Assembly (NCBI GenBank): GCA_963697675.1
Contig: CAVOOW010000007.1
Coordinates: 62,001-126,000 of the forward strand
Direction: 5' to 3'
DNA from: CAVOOW01 sp963697675
Lineage (GTDB): Bacteria; Actinomycetota; Actinomycetes; JACCUZ01
Length of the DNA stretch: 64,000 nt
Part shown: piece after piece, positions 16,587 through 26,107 of the stretch
Layout of the letters: every line of letters starts with the position of its first letter
Position numbering within the stretch: the first letter of the stretch is position 1
Translations under genes and position numbers: made by a program
The notes under the pieces: model-generated
The model's database searches: none
Seen by the model: only the letters and a program-made list of their open reading frames with translations
What the model was told of the DNA's origin: nothing

Positions 16587-17963
16587 TCATGCATGGAGAG
16601 GCAACGTAACAATCACCGATGTCGGACCACCGTCGGGGCTGGAGATGTCCATGCTGCCGTCGACCGTCCGCACCCGCTGCATCAGTCCCGTGAGCCCGCT
16701 TCCACTGTCGGTTTGAGCGCCGCCGTGCCCGTCGTCGGTCACCCGAAGGCGCAGCATGTCACCCTCCCCGTTCGCCGCCAGCACGGCGTGCTGGGCACCA
16801 CTGTGCTTGATGACGTTGGTCAGCAGCTCGGCGGCGCAGTAGTACGCGATGGTCTCGATCGCCGGCGTCGGGCGGACGGGCACATCTACGCTGAGCTCGA
16901 CCGGCACGGTGCTTCGAGCCGCGAGCGTGGCGAGGGCGCCGGGCAGGCCGTCGTCGAGCACGGGCGGGTGCATGCCGCGCGCGAGGTCGCGCAGCTCGGC
17001 GAGCGCATCGGTGGCGTTGCGGTGGGCACTGTCGACGAGCTGGCGCACCCGCGCGGAGTCGGCGAGCGGAGCCCCGTCCTCGCCGAGTCTCTCCTTGGCC
17101 ATGTCCAGGCTCATGGCCAGTGCCACCAGCCGGACCTGTGCCCCGTCGTGCAGGTCGCGCTCCAGCCGGCGCAGCAACGCCGCCGAGTCGTCGACCGCCA
17201 GCGCCCTCGTCTCCTCCAGGTCGCGGACCCGCTCGTCGAGCTTGCGCGGCCCGAGCAGTGCGCGGATCAGCCGGCGGTCCGCCTCGACCACGAGCCGGGT
17301 GAACCAGGGTGCGACCAACAGCGTGGCCGCCCCGATCACGACGGCGAGGAAGGTGCCCGCGAACGTGTCGATGTGCAGGTCGCCGCCGAACGGGAGGGGG
17401 GTGACGATCGGCATGCCCGAGGTGTCGCCGGAATCCGGACGCTGGTCGAACAGCACCCAGCGCAGCGGCGTGGTCAGGTTGATGACGGCATTGAGCCACC
17501 AAGCGACTGCATAGATGCCAACCGCGCCGAGCGGCAGCTTCACCACGACGTAGGCGGCCGACCGCCAGCCGGTGGCGTCCCGCAGCCGCGCGTCCAAACG
17601 GCCGAGTGCCCCTCTGCCCGGCCGGAACAGCGGCGGGGCGACGACCTGCTCGCCGAGCAACCGCGCCGCGCAGGCGCGGTGGACGGCAGCGAGGGCACGC
17701 GCCAGGCGCAGCCCCGCGACCAGCAGCAGAGCGCCGACGACTGCACCGAGCAGCGAGACCGTCAGCACGGTGCCGACAGCGAGCAGCGCGACGAGGAGTA
17801 CGAAGCCCACCGCCGCGACCGGGAAGCCGATCAGGCAGTACGCCGCCTCGGACCAGGCGCGGCGGGTGAACGGTGCCCGGAGCACGGTCCTCGCAACCGC
17901 GGGCCAGTCCGGCGCCATCACGGAGCGGGTGTCCTGCATGAGGTCAGTCTGCTGGTCAGGCAT
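16587..17963 (-). CDS. NarL-type sensor histidine kinase
   Basis: A 458-residue membrane kinase. The N-terminal half holds about five or six hydrophobic segments, in two groups around residues 40-95 and 135-230. The HisKA_3 dimerisation helix follows with the phospho-acceptor in LERDLHDGAQVRLVALAMSL near residue 275. The HATPase domain keeps the N box (AAELLTNVIKHSGA) and G boxes (VTDDGHGG, GSGLTGLMQRV). It overlaps the permease gene by 8 bp, and its regulator partner follows at once. The signal is probably membrane stress or a drug, as for similar ABC-linked systems, but that is inference. Confidence 0.88.
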   Translation of the reverse strand: MPDQQTDLMQDTRSVMAPDWPAVARTVLRAPFTRRAWSEAAYCLIGFPVAAVGFVLLVALLAVGTVLTVSLLGAVVGALLLVAGLRLARALAAVHRACAARLLGEQVVAPPLFRPGRGALGRLDARLRDATGWRSAAYVVVKLPLGAVGIYAVAWWLNAVINLTTPLRWVLFDQRPDSGDTSGMPIVTPLPFGGDLHIDTFAGTFLAVVIGAATLLVAPWFTRLVVEADRRLIRALLGPRKLDERVRDLEETRALAVDDSAALLRRLERDLHDGAQVRLVALAMSLDMAKERLGEDGAPLADSARVRQLVDSAHRNATDALAELRDLARGMHPPVLDDGLPGALATLAARSTVPVELSVDVPVRPTPAIETIAYYCAAELLTNVIKHSGAQHAVLAANGEGDMLRLRVTDDGHGGAQTDSGSGLTGLMQRVRTVDGSMDISSPDGGPTSVIVTLPLHA

Positions 17964-18765
17964 CGCGCCGGGCCAGCACCCAGGTGCCGACGCACAGCGT
18001 CACAGCCGTGTAGAGGCACATCATGGCGAACCCGGTCCATGGCGACAACGCCTCATGGACGGGCTTGGTGACCAGCATCGAGTTCCCGGCGATCATCGTG
18101 GGGAAGAACTTCGACACCTCGAAGCCCGCCACCCCCGCAGCGATGAGCGGCAGCACGAATGTCACGCCGACAAGTGCGCCGATCGCGCTCGCCGTGTGCC
18201 GGATGATCGCGCCGAGGCCCAGCCCGATCAACCCCACCAGCGCGAGATATGCGCCGGACATCAACACAGCGCGCAGCACGCCCGGGTCGCTCAGCCTCAG
18301 GGCCGGCACGGCGTCGGTCAGCGCCGCCCTCCCGGCGAAGAAAGTGATGACCGCGACGATCTCTCCCACGACAAGGGCAACCCCGCCGAACACGGCCGCC
18401 TTCGCCGCGAGCAGCAGTCGCCGGTCCGGGATCGCGGCAAGCGTCGACCGGATGGTGCCAGAGGAGTACTCGCCCGCCGTCACGAGCACCCCGATGGCAC
18501 CGATGATCAGCTGGCCGAGGGCCACGCCCACGAGCAGGTTGTTCGTCGGGTCGAACTGCTGCGCGTCGGCGGGCGACGGCGCGCCGGTCTTGGCCATGGT
18601 GAGCACACCCAGGCTGATCATGCTGACGACGAAGAACAGGAGCGCCCACATGCTCGAGCGCAGGGTGCGCAGCTTGACCCACTCCATCCGCGCGGCGTTC
18701 CCGAAACCGTAGTGACCGGATGGGATGCGGTCGACGTACGCGATGGGCTGGGTCGCACTGGTCAT
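17956..18765 (-). CDS. ABC-2 type transporter permease
   Basis: A 269-residue permease with six hydrophobic segments. It starts with a cytoplasmic stretch containing ARMEWVKLRTLRSSMWAL, the usual lead-in of ABC-2 permeases. Strong segments follow (VSMISLGVLTMA, VALGQLIIGAIGVLVT, ALVGLIGLGLGAII and others). Its start overlaps the stop of the ATPase gene as ATGA (18762-18765), and its stop overlaps the kinase start. It likely exports a drug, peptide or lipid together with the ATPase. Confidence 0.87.
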   Translation of the reverse strand: MTSATQPIAYVDRIPSGHYGFGNAARMEWVKLRTLRSSMWALLFFVVSMISLGVLTMAKTGAPSPADAQQFDPTNNLLVGVALGQLIIGAIGVLVTAGEYSSGTIRSTLAAIPDRRLLLAAKAAVFGGVALVVGEIVAVITFFAGRAALTDAVPALRLSDPGVLRAVLMSGAYLALVGLIGLGLGAIIRHTASAIGALVGVTFVLPLIAAGVAGFEVSKFFPTMIAGNSMLVTKPVHEALSPWTGFAMMCLYTAVTLCVGTWVLARRDA

Positions 18766-19517
18766 GACGACCTCCTCTCCTGGACGACGGCCGCGCCGAA
18801 CTGCGTTCCCTGATAGTCGGCGCTGTCGTCGGTGATCTGGAAGTAGGCCTCCTCCAACGACCGCCCGTCGGCCGTCAGCTCCTTGACAGAGGTGTCGGCG
18901 AGCAACCGGCCACGACCGACCACCACCAAATGGTCAGCCGTCAAGGCCATCTCGGCGATCAGATGGCTGGACAGCAGCACCGTCCGCCCATCCGCGGCCA
19001 GTGCCTTCATCAGGTTACGGATCCAGCGGACACCTTCCGGGTCGAGCCCGTTGACCGGCTCGTCGAAGAGCAGCACCGCTGGGTCGCCGAGCAGTGCGGC
19101 GGCGATGCCGAGCCGCTGTGACATGCCGAGCGAGAACTTCCCCGCAGGCTTGCGGGCCACCCCGCCGAGCCCGACCACGTCCAGCACATCGCGTACCCGG
19201 GACCTGGCGATCCCACTCCCTGCCGCCAGCGCGGCGAGATGGTGGTAGGCGCTGCGGCCCGGGTGAAAGGTGCGCGCTTCGAGCAGCCCGCCGACCTCGC
19301 GCAGCGGCCAGCGCAGGTCCGCGTAGAGCTGACCGCCGATGCGGGCCTCCCCGGCGTCCGGCCGGTCAAGTCCCATGATCATGCGCATGGTGGTCGACTT
19401 GCCCGACCCGTTCGGGCCGAGGAAGCCGGTGACGGCGCCGGGCTTCACGTCGAAGGTCAGCGCATCGACGGCGAGCGCCCCTCCGTACCGTTTGGTGAGA
19501 CCTGTGGCCTCGATCAT
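18762..19517 (-). CDS. ABC transporter ATP-binding protein
   Basis: A 251-residue ATPase with Walker A GPNGSGKST at residues 34-42, signature FSLGMSQRL near residue 128, Walker B AVLLFDEPVNGLDP near residue 150, and the switch His in LLSSHL near residue 186. The ATG at 19517 has GGGGAG before it. It is the first gene of the four-gene ATPase, permease, kinase and regulator operon, an arrangement typical of self-regulated exporters. The C-terminus resembles bacitracin-type ATPases. Confidence 0.9.
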   Translation of the reverse strand: MIEATGLTKRYGGALAVDALTFDVKPGAVTGFLGPNGSGKSTTMRMIMGLDRPDAGEARIGGQLYADLRWPLREVGGLLEARTFHPGRSAYHHLAALAAGSGIARSRVRDVLDVVGLGGVARKPAGKFSLGMSQRLGIAAALLGDPAVLLFDEPVNGLDPEGVRWIRNLMKALAADGRTVLLSSHLIAEMALTADHLVVVGRGRLLADTSVKELTADGRSLEEAYFQITDDSADYQGTQFGAAVVQERRSS

Positions 19518-19658
19518 CGCAACTCCCCAGCACGCAGTCGTGTTTCAGTGCTTGGCACGCTAGGCGCGCGACGTCGGTGCCAGGAACGTGGTTGACCGGC
19601 ATCTTGTGGTGGGGGATTTCCCCCATGAGGTCACGTTTCCTGGGGCGGCGCGCTGTCT

Positions 19659-20778
19659 TCAGCGACGTTTGTGTGTTGCGCCGCCTTGCGACCGCACCCA
19701 CGCGGTGAAGGCCTCGATGCCGTCGACGACCGCTTCGAAGCGGAGGGAGTGGAACACGTCGAAGGAGTGCTGCGCCCCGGGCAGCTCCACGTAGACAACC
19801 GGATGTGACGAGACGCTCTGCAACAACTCGACGAAGGGTCGCGCGTTCTCCACAGACACGAGGGTGTCCTGATCGCCGTGAGCCACGAAGAACGGCGGAG
19901 CATCGGGTCCGACGTACGCCAGCGGCGACGAAGGTGGACCCTGCGTCGGTGGCGAGCGGGCCGTAGTAGCCGTACAGCGAGACAGCCGCGCTGACCGAGG
20001 TGTCGGCACCTTCGAACCCGGGCTGGAACTCGGGGTGGCCAGGCGTGAGGGCGGCTAACGAAGCCAGGTGACCGCCGGCGGAACTGCCCGCCACGATCAC
20101 AACTCCCGGATCGGCTCCGTACTCATGGCCGTGCTCGCGCACCCAGGCGATGACCTTCTTGACGTCGACCAGGTGATCAGGAAATCTCGCGGCCGGGCTC
20201 AGACGGTAGTTCGCGCTGATGCACAGCCAGCCCTGGCTCGCGAGGCGGTAGATGAGTGGACGCGCCTCTCGGTTCTTCCGTCCGCTGACGAAGCTTCCTC
20301 CGTGCAGGTAGATCAGCACCGGCGATCCCGGCGGACGGGAACGATGGCGGTAGACATCGAGCAGGTTCTGCACGCCCGCGTCGCCGTAGCTGATGTCCGC
20401 CAACCGTTCGACGTCGCGACGGCGAACGAAGAACGGCCCGAACAGGATGCGCGCGAAAGGTAGGTGGCGACGCAGCCGAGCGGTCATCCCGGCGTCGACA
20501 GAGGTGCGCCACCCAACACCAAGACCCGCGGTCATGGCGCTGTCGACGGCCGGGCCTGCCTGTAGCCCCCGCCAGGCGACGACCGTGAGCCCGGCCGTCG
20601 CGAGGAGGGCGACCGCGAACGCCACCCAACCGACCGGCGAGTCGAGATCTCCCTGGCCGATGGCCAACAGTGTCGATGCGAGGAGCCAGTAGAAGGCAAT
20701 GAACGGCAACTCGTTGACCAAGAAGCCGAAACGCCAACTCACGCGGCCAAGGCCCGACGGCCGGCGCACCGGCGCCAC
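19659..20778 (-). CDS. Alpha/beta hydrolase of the hormone-sensitive lipase type (frameshifted)
   Basis: An esterase of about 372 residues read across one break. Two or three N-terminal hydrophobic segments (residues 15-70) anchor it. Next come the oxyanion motif YLHGGSFVSGRKN and the nucleophile elbow VAGSSAGGH near residue 235. After the break near 19920 the other frame supplies FFVAHGDQDTLV (catalytic Asp) and PGAQHSFDVFHSLRF (catalytic His). One extra G at TTC/TCG restores a continuous reading, TFSPLAYVGPDAPP. The long frame that continues to 19366 in the first frame is an artefact of the break. Confidence 0.78.
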
Positions 20779-20968
20779 GGCGAAGCAACGTGCAGCAAGC
20801 GACCAGTGTGGTCGTCACCAGATATCCGATCGGCACAGTCGGCCAATGTATCCGCGCTACTTGTTGACTTCCTCAGGGCTCCGGCCGGCAATGTCAGGAG
20901 GCGACAAGCAGGCCGACTGACTCCCGTGCCACCCAGCCCGGCTGCGCATGTTGCTCACGGTCGCTGGC

Positions 20969-21019
20969 CGGTTCGCCGACCGGCCTGGCGGCTGAGCCGC
21001 CTGGCCGGTCGCCGAACCG
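20969..21019. terminator. Strong inverted repeat, likely terminator
   Basis: Two 24-nt arms (20969-20992 and 20996-21019) pair with only two mismatches around a three-base loop, TGA. The repeat lies 14 bp after the stop of the secreted-protein gene on the minus strand and on the far side from the esterase start. No T-run follows. The position and very stable stem favour a factor-independent terminator of actinobacterial type. Confidence 0.65.
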
Positions 21020-21032
21020 TGCGCGTGCAGCG

Positions 21033-21630
21033 CTAGCCGACGTGACCCGGAGCGCAGGTCACCCACGGGCGCACGACCAGGTCGCGTCGGTCCCCGTTGT
21101 TGAAGCCGCTGCACAACCCACTCGTTCGCGCGGATCGAGTCGCGACCATGGTAGAGGCTCGCGGGCGGATCGACGTAGGGGTACGAAGCGACTATCTGCA
21201 CGTTCATGTATGCCGCACCGTGCCGGTGTCCTGGCGGGATCCGTCTCCGCCGTCGCCACTGAAGCCACCGCCGGTCGCGTAGTACCCGGGGTCACACTTC
21301 ACGGTCGCGGTCTGCAAGCGCGGCTCCGTTGTCGCCGGTCCAGGTGTTGGTCGCGGTGACGTACGGAGCGTCCGTCACGAGGTGCGAGAGTCCTGCCGAC
21401 GCGAGATTGGCGATCCGGTCACGAGCAGCCTGGGTCAACTCGCGGGTGCCCACGGCCGCGTCGCGAATCTCGGACTTGCCGACACCGTCAGCGTGGATGT
21501 CCACGGACCTGATCGTCTGGTTCTTGATGTCTGCCGACGTGATCAGCGAGGCTGCGACGGCCCCACCTCCCCCGAATACGACAGCTAGGGTGGCCGCGCC
21601 GGCCACGAGAACGAGATTTCTCCTGTTCAT
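21033..21630 (-). CDS. Secreted protein with repeat-like N-terminus (three frameshifts)
   Basis: ATG 21630 follows a perfect AGGAGGTG ribosome site. The protein opens with a signal peptide (MNRRNLVLVAGAATLAVVFG, cleaved near AVAAS). A patterned region SADIKNQTIRSVDIHADGVG follows, of the kind common in exported actinobacterial proteins. The reading then moves between two frames: to KCDPGYYATGGGFSGDGG near 21300, back to NVQIVASYPYVDPP near 21207, and again near 21110 to end RRDLVVRPWVTCAPGHVG at 21033. The events look like insertion, deletion, insertion. Function unknown. Either several sequencing indels or a decaying gene. Confidence 0.6.
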
Positions 21631-22141
21631 GGTGCACCTCCTATAGATCGCCCCGGGTCCGATTTGACTCGGTGGCGTCACACCGGCCGCCCTGCCTCGC
21701 GGGGCGACGCTGCTGACACATCAAGGACGGCCGAGCAGTACGCAAGGTTCGGAACATCGCTGTTCGCCTTGTGTCGTGGCTGAACGGCCCCGATCAGGAC
21801 GGCAGGCCGTACCGGCTGCGATGGTCGCGTGGATCGTGGGTACCCGATGGCGTACGGCAGTCCCTTTCCAATCCCCAACCCCGTCGTGGAAAATCGGAAC
21901 TGACGCGCTGCCTGCAACTGTGCTCCGCGAACCGGCTTGCTGCCAGTCCGAGTTCTCTATGCGCCTTGTCACCGTTAGTTACGGCAAGGCTCTGGTCGCC
22001 GCCGTTGGCGAGCCGCACAACGGTCACCTCGACATCCTCCGCGAACTCGCCGTCGGCGCCACCGGCAACGAGCGCCACCGCTTTGGCAGGTCGGCCGGGC
22101 AGGCATCGGGTCTGGCTGGTCGTCGGCGCCTGCCAGGGTGG
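21631..22141. other. No confident gene
   Basis: This 511-bp interval has open frames on both strands but none with a convincing start, family or codon pattern. The best minus-strand frame (21794-22078) begins with VALVAGGADGEFAEDVEVTVVRL-like text (given as a landmark of two parts) that could be the remains of a secreted protein, but it degrades into arginine-rich shadow sequence. Probably intergenic or a decayed gene. Confidence 0.4.
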
Positions 22142-22768
22142 TCAGGAGCCGTCGCGGAGGTCCGTGAGGCGATCCCCGGTGAAGCGGATCTCGTCGAAAG
22201 TGACAGCGCAACCGTCGCCGGTGGGCGACTGGGCCTCGAAGCCGACCTTGTGGTCGGTCACGGAGTCCCCGAGGCTGAAGACGCGAACGAGCCGCCACGT
22301 CCTGGCGTCGGTGGAGGCGTGGTACGCGTAGGCGCGGTCGACCCGTGAGACACGAAGCCACACCGTCCGCTCGGGGACGACGAACGCGTTGGCGTCGTCG
22401 GAGACCCCACGTGTGACGACGGAGACCACCATGGGCTCTGCTGCGGGGGAGAGCTCGAAGCAGAACTTGGCCCAGTTCTGAGCGTCCGCCCACAGGAACA
22501 GCACTCCGGCGTCGTACTGCGCCGTGAAGCCGACGGTCACCCGGGCGCTGAGCTGGAAGTCGCCATCGGGGGGTGACCCGAGCAGGGTCGCCGCGTTGAG
22601 CATCGACTCTGCGTCTGCCGAGTCCACACCGCCGGGGTTGATGTAGAAGTCGGTATGAGCAGGGGCTGTGGCCACCACGGCACCGCTCTGCTCATCGCGC
22701 CGCCAGACTCCAGGGTGGGACGGAGTCATCGGGAAGGGCAGCTCGGGCACGTCCAGCATGTCGCTCAT
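22142..22768 (-). CDS. DUF1349 family protein
   Basis: A 208-residue beta-rich protein of DUF1349, related to concanavalin-like lectin/glucanase folds: HTDFYINPGGVDSADAESM, then FTAQYDAGVLFLWADAQNWAKF (landmarks AQYDAGVL and NWAKFCFE), WLRVSRVDRAYAYHASTDARTW, and DHKVGFEAQSPTGDG. No signal peptide, so cytoplasmic. Its start overlaps the stop of the upstream DUF3237 gene as ATGA (22765-22768), so the two are co-translated. The role is unknown; a carbohydrate- or ligand-binding function is suggested by the fold only. Confidence 0.84.
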   Translation of the reverse strand: MSDMLDVPELPFPMTPSHPGVWRRDEQSGAVVATAPAHTDFYINPGGVDSADAESMLNAATLLGSPPDGDFQLSARVTVGFTAQYDAGVLFLWADAQNWAKFCFELSPAAEPMVVSVVTRGVSDDANAFVVPERTVWLRVSRVDRAYAYHASTDARTWRLVRVFSLGDSVTDHKVGFEAQSPTGDGCAVTFDEIRFTGDRLTDLRDGS

Positions 22769-23211
22769 CCTTCGATCGGCTCCCAGATCAGCTCTCGTAC
22801 GTCGATCACAAGCTCGGTCTCATCGTCGGAGAGCCGGCGTACCTCCCCGCATCCCACCGACAGACTGTCGTTCAGGCGGGTGTACTGCGGATGATCGGAA
22901 ACGTGCGTGACAGCGACGACCACCTGCCGGGCACCCACCGGATAGGCGCGGCCGTAACCCCGCATGTCCAGGATGATCGTCGCACCGTCGTCGGTGTCGA
23001 TGATCCCTTGCAGGTCGGGGACGAACGTACCGTCCGCCCGGCGCAGGGGATGGTTCGCCGCCCTGAATCGGCCGACCACATTGCCGGAGCTGCGACCCTC
23101 CGCGATGAAGAAGTAGGCCCCAGCCGGTGAGTTGTCGGTGTCGTCGCCGATGCCGACACCCCACTCCTCTGTGTACCTGAAGGTCAGTCGGTACAAGGGC
23201 TCCAACCGCAT
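22765..23211 (-). CDS. DUF3237 family protein
   Basis: A 148-residue small beta-barrel protein of DUF3237, with LYRLTFRYTEEWGVG at the N-terminus, GAYFFIAEGRSSGNVVGRF, RADGTFVPDLQGIIDTDDGA and MRGYGRAYPV. The internal ATG (23211) is preferred to the GTG at 23220. It overlaps the DUF1349 gene by four bases, forming a two-gene unit. Members are found with catabolic genes, but the reaction is not known. The unit is divergent from furA, 133 bp away. Confidence 0.82.
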   Translation of the reverse strand: MRLEPLYRLTFRYTEEWGVGIGDDTDNSPAGAYFFIAEGRSSGNVVGRFRAANHPLRRADGTFVPDLQGIIDTDDGATIILDMRGYGRAYPVGARQVVVAVTHVSDHPQYTRLNDSLSVGCGEVRRLSDDETELVIDVRELIWEPIEG

Positions 23212-23308
23212 GTGCCTCACGATCCTTCGGTGTGTCCCAGTACGTCATGCGGGTCGGGGTGAGTGGCCAACCTAGCGACCTCCGGGTCGGGGACGGTAGC
23301 GTGGGATC

Positions 23309-23336
23309 TTGACTGATTCCAGAAAGAGAGTACAGA
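23309..23336 (+). promoter_or_regulatory. furA promoter, probably leaderless
   Basis: TTGACT (23309-23314) and TACAGA (23331-23336) are spaced by 16 bp. The expected start of transcription falls at or next to the GTG at 23345. Leaderless furA-katG transcripts beginning at a GTG are known in mycobacteria, and no ribosome site is present here, which agrees. The ATTCCAGAAAGAGAGTAC stretch in the spacer is a likely FurA binding region. Confidence 0.58.
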
Positions 23337-23344
23337 CTTGGGGG

Positions 23345-23776
23345 GTGCCCACGACGTTGGATGCCGCGCATTTGTTGCGCGGGGTAGCTCTGCGAGTGAC
23401 GCGCCCTCGGGTGGCCGTGTTGACCGCCGTACATGAGCATCCGCACGCCGACACGGACTCGATCATCGGCGTCGTGCGCGAGGATCTCGGTGAGGTGTCC
23501 CACCAGGCCGTCTATGACGTGCTGCGTGCGCTGACTGCCGCCGGTCTCGTACGGCGGATCGAGCCGGCGGGCTCCGTGGCCCTCTACGAGTCGCGGGTCG
23601 CCGACAACCATCACCACATCGTGTGCCGGTCGTGCGGTGCGGTCGCCGATGTCGATTGCGCGGTCGGTCACACTCCCTGCCTGACCGCGGCGGACGACCA
23701 CGGCTACTCGATAGACGAGGCCGAGGTCACCTACTGGGGCCTGTGCCCCGACTGTTCCACCGCCCAGGATTCCTGA
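23345..23776 (+). CDS. furA: Fur family redox/iron regulator
   Basis: A 143-residue Fur-type repressor: winged helix VTRPRVAVLTAVHEHPHADTDSI and SHQAVYDVLRALTAAGLVRRIE, then the metal domain with NHHHIVCRSC and two CxxC pairs (CRSC near residue 97, CPDC near residue 136). Immediately followed by katG, which makes it the mycobacterial FurA type that represses katG. The GTG at 23345 is chosen because a promoter ends nine bases before it. The TTG 36 bp upstream lies in the -35 box and cannot be the start. Confidence 0.88.
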   Translation: MPTTLDAAHLLRGVALRVTRPRVAVLTAVHEHPHADTDSIIGVVREDLGEVSHQAVYDVLRALTAAGLVRRIEPAGSVALYESRVADNHHHIVCRSCGAVADVDCAVGHTPCLTAADDHGYSIDEAEVTYWGLCPDCSTAQDS

Positions 23777-23814
23777 ACCCACAACGCCGATCCCCCTGCC
23801 CCGGAAGGATTCCC

Positions 23815-26044
23815 GTGTCTGACAGTCCGAACGCCGAAGTCGGCGAAATGAACGACCCGAGCGAAGGCGAGTGCCCGGTCGCCCGCCCCAACCACCCGAC
23901 CGAGGGTGTCGGCAACCGCGAGTGGTGGCCGAGGCAGCTCAACCTGAAGATCCTCCGGAAGCACCCCGCCGTGGCCAACCCGATGGGCGAGGAGTTCGAC
24001 TACGCTGCCGCGTTCAACAGCCTGGATCTCGACGCGCTGGCGAGCGACGTCGACGAGGTGCTGACGACGTCGCAGGACTGGTGGCCCGCCGACTTCGGCC
24101 ACTACGGGCCGTTCATGATCCGGATGGCGTGGCACAGCGCGGGCACCTACCGCATCAACGACGGCCGCGGGGGAGCCGGCGCCGGCATGCAGCGCTTCGC
24201 ACCCTTGAACAGTTGGCCGGACAACGGCAACCTCGACAAGGCGCGTCGGCTGCTGTGGCCGGTCAAGAAGAAGTACGGCAGCAAGATCTCGTGGGCCGAC
24301 CTGATGATCTTTGCGGGCAACCGGGCCCTGGAGACGATGGGCTTCAAGACCTTCGGCTTCGCCGGCGGCCGGCCGGACGTCTGGGAGCCCGACGAGGACG
24401 TCTACTGGGGCCCCGAGGACACCTGGCTCGGCGACGAGCGCTACACCGGCGACCGGGAGCTCGAGAACCCGCTGGCTGCGGTCCAGATGGGCCTCATCTA
24501 TGTCAACCCCGAAGGTCCGAACGGCGTCCCCGACCCGCTGGCCTCGGCCAGGGACATCCGCGAGACGTTCCACCGGATGGCGATGAACGACGAGGAGACC
24601 GTCGCGCTGATCGCGGGCGGCCACACGTTCGGCAAGACCCACGGTGCGGCCGACCCGGAGCAGTACGTCGGCCCTGAGCCCGAGGGCGCCCCGCTCGAGC
24701 AGCAGGGTCTCGGCTGGAAGAACTCGTTCGGCAGCGGCAAGGGCAGGGACGCGATCACCAGCGGGATCGAGGTCACCTGGACGCCCACTCCCACGACCTG
24801 GGACAACAGCTTCTTCGAGATCCTGTTCGGCTATGAGTGGGAGCTGACCCACAGCCCGGCCGGCGCCAACCAATGGAAGCCGAAGGACGGCGCCGGGGCC
24901 GGCACTGTGCCCGACCCCGAGGACGGCTCGCTGACGCGCACGCCGACGATGCTGACGACGGACCTCGCGCTGCGTTTCGACCCCGTCTACGAGCCGATCT
25001 CGCGACGCTTCCTCGAGCACCCCGACCAGTTCGCGGACGCGTTCGCCCGGGCCTGGTACAAGCTGACGCACCGCGACATGGGCCCGATCCAGCGCTACCT
25101 CGGCCCGCTGGTGCCGCAGGAGACCCTGCTGTGGCAGGACCCTCTGCCGGAGGCGACCTACGAGCTGGTCGGCGCGGATGACCTCGCCACCCTCAAGGCT
25201 GCGATCCTCGCCTCGGGGCTGTCCGTCTCCCAGCTGGTCTCCACCGCGTGGGCGTCGGCCTCGACGTTCCGCGGCAGCGACAAGCGCGGTGGCGCGAACG
25301 GTGCGCGCATCCGCCTCGAGCCGCAAAGCGGTTGGGAGGTCAACGACCCGGACGAGCTGGCGACAGTGCTGCGCACCCTGCAGGGCGTCGCAGGATGCCT
25401 TCAACAGTTCACAGACCGGAGGGAAGAAGGTCTCCCTGGCCGACGTCATCGTCCTCGGTGGGTGCGCAGCCGTCGAGCGCGCCGCAAAGAACGCGGGGTA
25501 CGACGTGTCAGTCCCCTTCACACCGGGGCGTACGGATGCGTCGCAGGAGCAGACCGACGTGGAGTCCTTCGCCGCGCTCGAGCCGACTGTGGACGGGTTC
25601 CGCAACTACCTCGGGAAGGGGCACCGGCTGCCGGCGGAGTATCTGCTGCTCGACCGGGCGAACCTGCTGACTCTGAGCGCTCCCGAGATGACGGTGCTCG
25701 TGGGCGGCCTCCGTGTCCTCGACGCGAACGTCGCGAGTTCCAAGCTCGGTGTATTCACCGCGACACCCGGGTCGTTGACCAACGACTTCTTCGTCAACCT
25801 GCTCGACCTCGGCACGACGTGGCATCCGACGTCGGAAGACGCCGAGACCTTCGAAGGCCGCGACGTGGTCAGCGGCGAACCGAAGTGGACCGGCAGCCGG
25901 GTGGACCTCGTCTTCGGTTCGAACTCCGAGTTGCGTGCCCTCGCGGAGGTCTATGCGAGCGACGACGCGAAGCAGAAGTTCGTGCACGACTTCGTGGCTG
26001 CGTGGGACAAGGTCATGAACCTCGATCGATTCGACGTGGCCTGA
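23815..26044 (+). CDS. katG: Catalase-peroxidase (one frameshift)
   Basis: A bifunctional haem catalase-peroxidase of about 742 residues, the normal KatG length. The distal site is in IRMAWHSAGTYRINDGRGG near residue 106 (Arg, Trp, His), and the proximal haem ligand in VALIAGGHTFGKTHGA near residue 270. The second half (HDMGPIQRYLGP-like, WASASTFRGSDKRGGANGARIRLEP; landmarks RGSDKRGG and GWEVNDPDEL) is the peroxidase repeat. The frame breaks near 25392, where one extra G splits GVQDAFN; the reading resumes with SSQTGGKKVSLADVIVLGG and runs to the stop. The GTG at 23815 has GGAAGGA upstream. It forms an operon with furA. A sequencing error is likelier than a null mutation. Confidence 0.88.
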
Positions 26045-26051
26045 TCCCGAC

Positions 26052-26087
26052 ACGTTCAGGTCGGCTGGCGTCAGCCGACCTGAACGT
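26052..26087. terminator. Bidirectional terminator
   Basis: A perfect 16-bp stem (26052-26067 with 26072-26087) around a GCGT loop lies between two converging genes, 8 bp after the katG stop and 20 bp from the stop of the Ig-like protein. A textbook position for a shared terminator. Confidence 0.78.
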
Positions 26088-26107
26088 CGTCGGTCTGGTG
26101 ATCGCGG

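Noticed and set aside
15846..18071. 741-codon + strand open frame
   Set aside because: It is the complement of the response regulator and kinase genes. It has no domain, and its composition is that expected from GC-rich third positions.
19366..20778. Apparent 470-residue hydrolase
   Set aside because: After the break near 19920 the first frame runs on into arginine-rich shadow sequence. The real C-terminus with the catalytic Asp and His is in the other frame and ends at 19659.
25380..25400. Programmed frameshifting at katG and other breaks
   Set aside because: The sites share no slippery sequence or common motif and occur in many unrelated genes, so indel error is simpler.
23731..25605. 624-codon minus strand open frame
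   Set aside because: Shadow of katG; no family features.
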